Origin: a virus
Virus record (IMG/VR): IMGVR_UViG_3300009009_000024
Coordinates: 1 to 39,730 of that record
Strand: one strand, 5' to 3'
DNA: 39,730 bases
This document shows, piece by piece, positions 15,170 through 22,324 of this stretch. The first letter of the stretch is position 1; the number at the start of each line of letters is the position of its first letter. The position numbers and the translations under genes were made by a program. The notes under the pieces were generated by a model. That model ran no database searches. It was not told the DNA's origin and saw only the letters and a program-made list of their open reading frames with translations.

Positions 15170-16071
15170 TGGATGCAACGGCTCATCAATCTGTAGATAA
15201 ATTCTCAGGCATAGACAACGTTAACCCGGCGACGAGACTGTTTCCGGCTATCGTTGACCATGCATACGTATATCCATTGCAGCAGGCGAACAACGTCATC
15301 ATCGACAACACGTTCCAGATTGCATCTCGTGACGGGTATACGTCTGTTGTTACCGGAAGTGATATCCATTCCATGTGGTCGGATAACGAAGCCTGCTTTT
15401 TATGCGACGGCGCAACTCTGAAACAGATGGACGCCATTTATGGCCTGAAAACAATCCGAACCGGGCTCACGGAAGGCGCAAGAATGTCGTATGCGCTCTT
15501 TAACGACCGTTATTATTTCACCAACAGGTACGAGATAGGGTACGCCAAAGATAATGCGTCCTACGAGCTTCCAGACCCATCCAGAGAGTTTAAGCTACCT
15601 CTTCCGGCAGGGCAACTCATTGAGTATTTCTTAGGTGTCCTGTATGTGGCAAGAGACAACATCCTGTATATAGCCGACCCTCTCTGTGATTATTACGATG
15701 TCCGCACCGGGTACAGGATATTTAACAAAGATATCACCATGCTCAGGTCGGTCGATGGAGGGCTTTATGTGTCAGATGACAGGGTGTGGTTCGTAAAAGG
15801 AAGGGCGAACGAGGATTTTGAAAGAGACGAGGCATATCCTTCACCGGCCATAATCCATACCGATGTGTCTGTGAACGGTAAGTTCATAGACGATACGATG
15901 GTGGGAAAGGTTGCGATATGGACAGGAGAGAACGGGATATGTCTTGGGGATGCGAACGGGACGGTGATAAATTTGACTGACAACAGGTACACGTTCACGG
16001 CTCGTGGCAGAGGAACCGGCTTTATACGCGAAACAGAGAACGTTAGGCATTACGTTAATTCATTATATTAA
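15169..16071 (+). CDS. Beta-propeller-like tail protein
   Basis: This 300-residue protein opens with a phage tail signature: DKFSGIDNVNPATRLFPA, then NVIIDNTFQIASRDGYTSVV and SDIHSMWSDNEACFLCDGAT. Repeated short sheets follow, each with an aromatic-Asp or Gly turn (FNDRYYFTNRYEIGYAKDN, EYFLGVLYVARDNILYIADP, VDGGLYVSDDRVWFVKG). This pattern fits a beta-propeller virion protein of the tail tube or stabilising kind. No active site is apparent. It is coupled to the small gene upstream. Confidence 0.5.
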   Translation: MDATAHQSVDKFSGIDNVNPATRLFPAIVDHAYVYPLQQANNVIIDNTFQIASRDGYTSVVTGSDIHSMWSDNEACFLCDGATLKQMDAIYGLKTIRTGLTEGARMSYALFNDRYYFTNRYEIGYAKDNASYELPDPSREFKLPLPAGQLIEYFLGVLYVARDNILYIADPLCDYYDVRTGYRIFNKDITMLRSVDGGLYVSDDRVWFVKGRANEDFERDEAYPSPAIIHTDVSVNGKFIDDTMVGKVAIWTGENGICLGDANGTVINLTDNRYTFTARGRGTGFIRETENVRHYVNSLY

Positions 16072-16082
16072 AGGAGGACATT

Positions 16083-16550
16083 ATGGCAATTCGATTGAGC
16101 ACAGGGCTCCGCACTGCGATGTTAGGCGCTGGTGGTGTAGGAACGGGTGGAACCGGAGGACTTAAAACTCTTCTGGATGGCGGTGTCATTGACATATTCA
16201 CGGGGTCACAACCGGCAAGTGCAGATTATGTCGAAACAGGGACAAAGCTCGTCAGAATCAGTTCAACAAGCGGCATCACGAATGTGGACGGCTTGAGATT
16301 CGGAACTGCTGCGGCTGGTGTACTCGGCAGAACTGTTCCGGCATGGACAGGCTCGGTCATAGTCGCCGGTGTAGCTGGCTGGTTCAGGTTCTACGGGACA
16401 ACGGGCACGTCAGGTACGAGCGCAACTACGTGGAGATTTGATGGCGGCGTCGGTGTCTCCGGAGCTGACCTGAATCTGTCGCATACAGACCTTGTCGCTG
16501 ACTCCGTTCTGACACTCTCAACTTTTAATATTACGCAACCGGCAGAGTAA
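16083..16550 (+). CDS. Phage tail protein with TGxQPASAD motif (paralogue A)
   Basis: AAGGAGG precedes the ATG. The 155-residue product contains IDIFTGSQPASADYVETGTK. This matches a widespread phage structural motif with consensus TGTQPASADxAPTGT. Late strands (AGWFRFYGT, TTWRFDGGVG) suggest a compact beta fold. Gly-Thr segments (GTGGTGG near residue 20, GTTGTSGTS near 113) look inserted into loops. It is a clear paralogue of the next gene. The structural role is not known; tail tube or spike accessory is plausible. Confidence 0.55.
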   Translation: MAIRLSTGLRTAMLGAGGVGTGGTGGLKTLLDGGVIDIFTGSQPASADYVETGTKLVRISSTSGITNVDGLRFGTAAAGVLGRTVPAWTGSVIVAGVAGWFRFYGTTGTSGTSATTWRFDGGVGVSGADLNLSHTDLVADSVLTLSTFNITQPAE

Positions 16551-16561
16551 GGAGGTAGGGT

Positions 16562-17035
16562 ATGGCATTAAAATTATCCACAGACTTAAAAAACTATATC
16601 ATCAATCAGGCCATTGTGAAGCAAATGGCCGGTACGATGGGAACTGGCGGAACAGCGTCCATTACAATATATACTGGGACGCAGCCTACCAATGCCGATA
16701 CCGCCCCTACAGGCACGTCCGGGACAGTGCTATGCACAATTATCAACATGGGATGGGGCGGGACTACCGGAGACCAAAGCACCGTTGGGTCTACAGCTGG
16801 AACCACCGGATTTGCTGCGGCAGCAGGTGGATATAGCGGAACTGCGGTATACACCGGGACAGCGGGATGGGCAAGGCTAGTAACATATGGAACTGGATTT
16901 ACTGGTTCCGCCGCTACCTTTAGAATTGATGGTAATGTTGGGACTGCTTCAACCTGCGAATTTGTCATCAACAGTGTGTCCATCACAAACCTTGGGGCCG
17001 TGACATTATTAAGCACACCTATTTCATTATCATAA
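16562..17035 (+). CDS. Phage tail protein with TGTQPTNAD motif (paralogue B)
   Basis: AAGGAGG lies before the ATG. The 157 residues start like the preceding protein (ALKLSTDLKNY versus AIRLSTGLRTA) and share ITIYTGTQPTNADTAPTGTS and a late AGWARLVTYGTG strand. Gly-Thr units are even denser (GTMGTGGTAS, STVGSTAGTTG, YTGTAGW). Tandem duplication followed by divergence explains the pair. Function is unknown, probably structural. Confidence 0.55.
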   Translation: MALKLSTDLKNYIINQAIVKQMAGTMGTGGTASITIYTGTQPTNADTAPTGTSGTVLCTIINMGWGGTTGDQSTVGSTAGTTGFAAAAGGYSGTAVYTGTAGWARLVTYGTGFTGSAATFRIDGNVGTASTCEFVINSVSITNLGAVTLLSTPISLS

Positions 17036-17047
17036 AAGGAGGCGTGC

Positions 17048-18142
17048 GTGTCTGATATAACTGGGACAATAATCATATCGCCAGTACTTTCGGGAGTTCT
17101 TCGGAGTACTGCAATAACAGGCTCAATCTCTATTTCCCCTCAAATAACGGGGGTGGTTGCAAGCCAGCTATATGCATCGGGGTCGATCTCTATTTCTCCG
17201 AAAATAAGTGGAACAGTCTTTGCCGCAGAAGGATTAGATGGCGAAGCTCCGTATATTTATTTTCCTGTTTTCACTGTGTCAGGAGAAGCCTTAAATGGTG
17301 AGTTTGGCGATGCATCAATCGAAATGCCTTTCTTCACTTTAGACGCCGAAGGCATAAACGATGCGCTCGGAGATGCCTCTTTTGAAATACCTGTCATATC
17401 CGTATCCGCTACGGGGCAGACCGACATAATCGGAACCGCTTCATTCTCTTTACCGAGATTGACCATAGATGCTTCAACCCTGATAAGCTCTATCGGTAAT
17501 GCTTCAATAACATTCCCTCTATTGTCAGTATATGGAGTCGGACAGGACGGTGCGGTGGGCACATTTAATAAGCCTCTGCCGATGTTCAAGCTATCTGCCG
17601 GAACGTTTAACGAGATACTCGGTAATGGCAATATAGTCTTGCCGATGCTCACTCTGATAACGTCTGTCTTACCAACAACCGCTTACCTCTCGATGGTTAT
17701 GAATCTAAAAAACAGGGCTTTGACCCTTTACGATAATTACGACTTCAACTCAATGTGCCGATTTAAAGATAAACATTTTGGCGCAACCAAGACCGGAATA
17801 TATGACCTTGATACCGGGACAACCGACAATGGGACTTTAATCGACTGGAACTTCAGAACAGGGTATCTCGACCTCGAACAGAAGAATAAGAAGAAACTTA
17901 AACAAGCATGGTTATCATATAAGTCTGATGGTGATCTAATCCTGACCGTTATTCAACCCAACGGCGATGAATACGAATACTCACTCCAAGGAATAGATAC
18001 AACCGAAACCGGGCATAGAGTAAAATTCGGTAAAGGAATCAGAAGCAAGTATGTCGCCTTGGATATTAAAAACGTGGATGGAAGTACGATTACTCTGGAC
18101 ACCTTGAAACTTCACTTTGATAAATTGAGTTTAAATAGATGA
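17048..18142 (+). CDS. Repeat-rich tail protein with C-terminal phage beta domain
   Basis: The start is GTG 17048, five bases after AAGGAGG. The 364-residue protein has two repeat sets. Residues 1-55 have three units of about 20 residues with the core GSISISPxIxG. Residues about 85-205 have six units of about 24 residues with the core GxASFxLPxxxxxA. From about residue 215 there is a conserved phage domain (MNLKNRALTLYDNYDFNSMC, then FKDKHFGATKTGIYDLD; KFGKGIRSKYVALDIKNVDG) seen in tail proteins. Repeats probably form a beta-solenoid-like rod. It overlaps the next gene by ATGA. Confidence 0.55.
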   Translation: MSDITGTIIISPVLSGVLRSTAITGSISISPQITGVVASQLYASGSISISPKISGTVFAAEGLDGEAPYIYFPVFTVSGEALNGEFGDASIEMPFFTLDAEGINDALGDASFEIPVISVSATGQTDIIGTASFSLPRLTIDASTLISSIGNASITFPLLSVYGVGQDGAVGTFNKPLPMFKLSAGTFNEILGNGNIVLPMLTLITSVLPTTAYLSMVMNLKNRALTLYDNYDFNSMCRFKDKHFGATKTGIYDLDTGTTDNGTLIDWNFRTGYLDLEQKNKKKLKQAWLSYKSDGDLILTVIQPNGDEYEYSLQGIDTTETGHRVKFGKGIRSKYVALDIKNVDGSTITLDTLKLHFDKLSLNR

Positions 18143-19677
18143 GCCCATTCAGAAAATACAGAACAGACGCAGACCCGACTCCCTTTATGGGGGCTTTACG
18201 GAAGATGTCTTTTCATGCAGACCAGATGCACGGCTTTTCTGGTGGTGTTCAGAGATTACGACAAGTTACTCCTGATGGCGAAGTGGTTCTTACAAGAGTA
18301 AATGATATGGACATTGTGGATATATTCCATTCGGTTAAAGGATGGGAATGGGAGATGGTCTTTAGGTTTCCGCTTGATTCAGAAGGCAACCCGACACTCC
18401 CGGCTAACTATGGGATGAATCTATACTTTAACTTCAAGAAAGATGGGCTGAGATACTATGTCTCTGCAACAGAAATTAAGTTGCCCATGGATGAGTCCAC
18501 TTATATCCTGCTTTCATCCGGAGAGACGACCATGTATCTTCAGGTTGATAATATCGTGTATACCGATAAAGTTATTTCATGCTCTCTATGCATTTATGAT
18601 AATCACGGCCCCGTTAGAGAAGAACAATCCGAGCCACCGTCAAAGGTTGATGGTATGGAATTCATTTGCTATTATTATGTAGGCGGTATTTTTGATAGCA
18701 CTGCTTATTTTCCTATCGGTGGATACGTCGTAAGGAAGAACTATATCAATTGGCACACATTTCTTGAAGAAGATTGGCAAGAAACAAGGGGCAAATATAT
18801 TATCGATATGACAATGGTAAAAGTAGCCACCGATGGAAATAGTTATATTTCGTTAGAATATTTGGGTAATAGCATCAAAGATATACAATATTCTCCTTCT
18901 GGCGATACAGGTTGGTCGGGATATCCAACGACTGAAATCCGAGATGATTATGACTATTCCGGGTTACTAAGAAACTATATCAATCAGTTCTCTGCAACGG
19001 TCAGAGCTGATATGTATAATCGATATCTTACGCGCGAATGCACAGTTTATAATCATCGCACAGGACTAACCCATACGTTTGACTATGCTGGAGCTTCTGG
19101 GTATTATAATTATTTTACAATGCCCTCAAACCCAAACCTTAATCCTGTTAAAACTTTTGTGCACGCACCGTATAACGGATTCTATACAATGCCCTCATTT
19201 GCCGCCGCTTTTGTCGACCCGATGTCATGGGCTTCTGAAGATAGTGGCAGAAGCGCGACCTACAGCTACGTGGCTGCCGGTGTGTATCCTTTTGCCGGAC
19301 GTACATATGAGGCAGCTATAAGCGTAGAGTATACACCCATAAACATCGATACTCTTAAAGCGATGTCCGTCCTTACAGATAGTGATGTATTTTCTAATGG
19401 ACTCTCTTTAGACCTCTCGATGACAGAGGCCACAGCGGATGTATCAGGAACTGCCCAGACATACAGCATGGGCGGGGGAGAAAAATATTACTATGACCAC
19501 TGTAGTATCATAACTGACCACAGGGTCTTAACGTGGGACTGGCAGGGCCCCAACTATTCCGTAGCTTGGGAGCCTACCCAGCTCCCAGCAAAAAATACGA
19601 GCAAAATTGAGGGTGGGACAATGGTCGTTTCAGCCAGAGCTTATTCTGCTGGAACAGCAGGATCACCGGGATTATAG
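18139..19677 (+). CDS. Large unknown tail protein
   Basis: This 512-residue protein starts in an ATGA overlap. The sequence is rich in Tyr, Ser and Asp, with alternating short strands (MNLYFNFKKDGLRYYVSATE, and later YIISLEYLGN-type strands). There are no catalytic motifs or membrane segments. The C-terminal end reads AYSAGTAGSPGL, another Gly-Thr-Ala-Gly element. Placement after a repeat-rich tail protein and before a coiled-coil internal protein suggests a distal tail or hub part. The family is not recognised. Confidence 0.45.
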   Translation: MSPFRKYRTDADPTPFMGALRKMSFHADQMHGFSGGVQRLRQVTPDGEVVLTRVNDMDIVDIFHSVKGWEWEMVFRFPLDSEGNPTLPANYGMNLYFNFKKDGLRYYVSATEIKLPMDESTYILLSSGETTMYLQVDNIVYTDKVISCSLCIYDNHGPVREEQSEPPSKVDGMEFICYYYVGGIFDSTAYFPIGGYVVRKNYINWHTFLEEDWQETRGKYIIDMTMVKVATDGNSYISLEYLGNSIKDIQYSPSGDTGWSGYPTTEIRDDYDYSGLLRNYINQFSATVRADMYNRYLTRECTVYNHRTGLTHTFDYAGASGYYNYFTMPSNPNLNPVKTFVHAPYNGFYTMPSFAAAFVDPMSWASEDSGRSATYSYVAAGVYPFAGRTYEAAISVEYTPINIDTLKAMSVLTDSDVFSNGLSLDLSMTEATADVSGTAQTYSMGGGEKYYYDHCSIITDHRVLTWDWQGPNYSVAWEPTQLPAKNTSKIEGGTMVVSARAYSAGTAGSPGL

Positions 19678-19685
19678 GAGGTAAT

Positions 19686-21137
19686 ATGGCAGGTCAAGCG
19701 ATGACAGCAGTAGGTACTCAAATAACCACAATAAATGGATATGCAAATTCAGCATTGTCGGCGGCGCAAAGTGCTTTAAGCGCGCTCGCCGCCATTGACT
19801 TGCCGACCTCTTATGCAAGCTCTTATTCCATAGGCGGAGATGCGGTGTTCGTGCCCACCTCTCCATCGCAGCCATCGGCAATGGCGATAACCACAGCTCC
19901 TGACATTGTTTCAATAGCTGTTCCAACAAAGATAACCAAGCCCGATATCGCATCAGTATCACTTGGGAGCCTACTCGCTATCTCGCTTCCGAGTGTACCG
20001 ACCGTGAGTTTCCCGGCACTCAACGTTGAGGCTCCTGTCTATTCTTTGACCGCACCGAGTGAATGGGCTTTCGGAGTCAATAGCAACATACTCATTTCAG
20101 ACGACCCCATGATTCAGGCTGCAATTAATAGGCTTTCGGATAATATCGCAAACGGCGGAACGGGTCTCTCCGCAGATGTCGAAGCAGCTATCTGGGCGAG
20201 AGGGCTTGAGCGTGAAGGGCAACAGCTTGAGGATTCGAGCGATAACATCTTGTCTATGTGGGCGAAAAAAGGATTCAGTCTGCCGGACGGAATGCTCGCT
20301 CATTCCCTGTCGGAAATTCAGAAAGAATACATGAATAAAAAGATAGACCGTTCAAGAGAAATTGAAATAAAACAGGCCGAACTTGAACAGGCTAATCTCT
20401 TTAAGTCACTTGAACTCTCCATCGGGCTTGCAAAAGAACTCATTGGGCTCCTGATAAGTTACGAAGAATTGGTGTTCAAGGGGCAGGAGGCCACGGCCAG
20501 ATTTGCCAATGAATACATAGACCTTCAAATAAAAACATACATGTCGATGGTTGAGGCTTACAAGGCTACAGCTCAGGTTCAGGAAATGCTGATTCGTTCC
20601 GAGATAGCCAAAGTAGAGCTTTATAAGGCACAGCTCGATGGGCAAAGGCTTATCGGCGAAATAAACCAACAGACTGTTAAGATATATTCGGAACAGCTTC
20701 AGGCGACTACGATTCTGATAGAAAGATACAAAACAGAGGTTCAGGCGATGGTGTCTGAGCTTGAGGTCGAAAAGGCGAAGATCGAAGCGAACAAGATTCA
20801 GATGGACGCATGGGCGAAGAAGGCTGATGTTGAGATTGCAAGATACAACGGAGCTATTGAGCTTTATAAAGCGACTTCGATGTTTAACGTAGCGACAGCA
20901 GAACTCCAGAGCAAAGGCGTAGAAGCTAATATGAGAACAACGATAGCCGCTGTTGAGGCCACTGTCAGGAGCTATCAAGTTCAGGAAACAAGTATGGTGG
21001 CAAAGGCTCAGATCGTTATGGAAGCTGCAAGGGGAGTTGCGATTGCCGCAGGGTCAATGGCCGCTGGAGCAATGGCCGCCGCCTCTGCTCATTCGAGCAT
21101 GTCTTATGATGAGAAAATGGAATTAACCGAACCATAA
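19686..21137 (+). CDS. Coiled-coil internal virion or tail protein
   Basis: An AGGAGGT site precedes this 483-residue protein. Residues 1-140 are Ala/Ser/Pro-rich and repetitive (SALSAAQSALSALAAI, and later SVPTVSFPALNVEAPVYSL). Residues about 180-440 are long charged helices (KKIDRSREIEIKQAELEQA; VSELEVEKAKIEANKIQMDA), typical of phage coiled-coil proteins. The C-terminus is a small-residue helix (GVAIAAGSMAAGAMAAASAH) that could insert in membrane. I associate this architecture with tail or ejection proteins of short-tailed phages. It precedes other ejection-type genes. Confidence 0.5.
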   Translation: MAGQAMTAVGTQITTINGYANSALSAAQSALSALAAIDLPTSYASSYSIGGDAVFVPTSPSQPSAMAITTAPDIVSIAVPTKITKPDIASVSLGSLLAISLPSVPTVSFPALNVEAPVYSLTAPSEWAFGVNSNILISDDPMIQAAINRLSDNIANGGTGLSADVEAAIWARGLEREGQQLEDSSDNILSMWAKKGFSLPDGMLAHSLSEIQKEYMNKKIDRSREIEIKQAELEQANLFKSLELSIGLAKELIGLLISYEELVFKGQEATARFANEYIDLQIKTYMSMVEAYKATAQVQEMLIRSEIAKVELYKAQLDGQRLIGEINQQTVKIYSEQLQATTILIERYKTEVQAMVSELEVEKAKIEANKIQMDAWAKKADVEIARYNGAIELYKATSMFNVATAELQSKGVEANMRTTIAAVEATVRSYQVQETSMVAKAQIVMEAARGVAIAAGSMAAGAMAAASAHSSMSYDEKMELTEP

Positions 21138-21152
21138 AAAGGGAGGAGTATT

Positions 21153-22316
21153 ATGGCTGGAAAAGATAGCGAAGACGTGGGAACCTTGAAGGAGAACATC
21201 CGCAAAACCATTCAGGAGATAAGGGGATTAAACCAAGCTCCGAAGCCAACCCAGAGCGGACTGGGCATAGTCAAGGATATCGCCACGGGTGGAGCGAAGA
21301 TGCTTGCCGGAGGGCTGGGCGCAATCCCTACCGCTGTGGGGAAGGGAATAGAACAGACCCCTACGCTTATAGGCAAAGGTATCGGAGCAGTTCCGGTGAA
21401 GCCTCCCGACTTGGCCAGCAATCCAAGTGCGAAGTTAGCCGGAGAAGGATACGACCAGTTCGCCAAAGGCATCGGCGGTGTCGCAAAAGCCGCAAGGAGC
21501 GGCATAATGTCTGCGTTAGACTTAAAGGAAGCACCCAAGCCCGTGACTCAGCCAGCACGTGCGGCTACTCCTACCGCATCTTCCTTGGTCAACCAGCCCG
21601 TAGTTCCAACGGCACAGAATTCTGCGGCGAACAAGCAGGTAATAATGGATGAAACCAAAGCCACGAGAGTTCCTCCTACTGGAGACCTCGATAAGAGGCT
21701 CGGCATTGGCGCAAACGAGAGCGCCGGGTATATAGAAAATGCGACAACCGGAGGAAGAATCAATGTGCCTAAGAGTACTGGAGAAACAAGCAGGCCAGAA
21801 TCAGACTCTTTTGCCGATACATTACGTGAAGTTTCAACTGCCTTTGGAGATGATAGAACTGGATTCAAAAAGACCGTTCTGGATAAGGCCACTGATATTT
21901 ATAACGCACGGTTAGGGCTTGAAGGACACAAGATAAGCGCAACCGTGTCTGCAAAAGACAGAGCGGATGCCATGAAAGAACGCAACGAGTTGCTCAGGCA
22001 GCAGATTGAGGAGAGAAGGATAGCAGGGGAAGATACCAGAGAGCTCAGGAAGCAAATGGCTGAAGACACCATATTCCAGAAAGACCTTACAAAGTTTGGG
22101 ACTGATGCCATGGGCGAGTTTAATCCTGAAAAAGGCTTGTTCGAAATGGCCGATCAAGGTATACATACAAATAGGCCAGAAGTAGACAGGGCGTACTCAG
22201 CGTATAGATCAATGAAGGAAAAGGTTGAAAAAGAACATAAAGCAAAAATGACCCCGGCGCAGGCGCAGGCTTTCAAGAGAAATTATTTTAAAGCAAAAGG
22301 CTGGATGGCTGAGTAG
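21153..22316 (+). CDS. Putative internal/ejection virion protein
   Basis: GGGAGGAG precedes the ATG of this 387-residue protein. Residues 40-115 are Gly/Ala-rich with hydrophobic stretches (GGAKMLAGGLGAIPTAVGKG, GIGGVAKAARSGIMSALDL) like membrane-active segments. Residues 115-180 are Pro/Ala/Thr-rich and probably disordered. Residues 215-350 are charged helices (RADAMKERNELLRQQIEERR). It ends with a helical segment (AQAQAFKRNYFKAKGWMAE). It lies eight bases before the first polyvalent protein gene, so co-packaging is plausible. No family is recognised. Confidence 0.45.
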   Translation: MAGKDSEDVGTLKENIRKTIQEIRGLNQAPKPTQSGLGIVKDIATGGAKMLAGGLGAIPTAVGKGIEQTPTLIGKGIGAVPVKPPDLASNPSAKLAGEGYDQFAKGIGGVAKAARSGIMSALDLKEAPKPVTQPARAATPTASSLVNQPVVPTAQNSAANKQVIMDETKATRVPPTGDLDKRLGIGANESAGYIENATTGGRINVPKSTGETSRPESDSFADTLREVSTAFGDDRTGFKKTVLDKATDIYNARLGLEGHKISATVSAKDRADAMKERNELLRQQIEERRIAGEDTRELRKQMAEDTIFQKDLTKFGTDAMGEFNPEKGLFEMADQGIHTNRPEVDRAYSAYRSMKEKVEKEHKAKMTPAQAQAFKRNYFKAKGWMAE

Positions 22317-22324
22317 GAGAGAGC

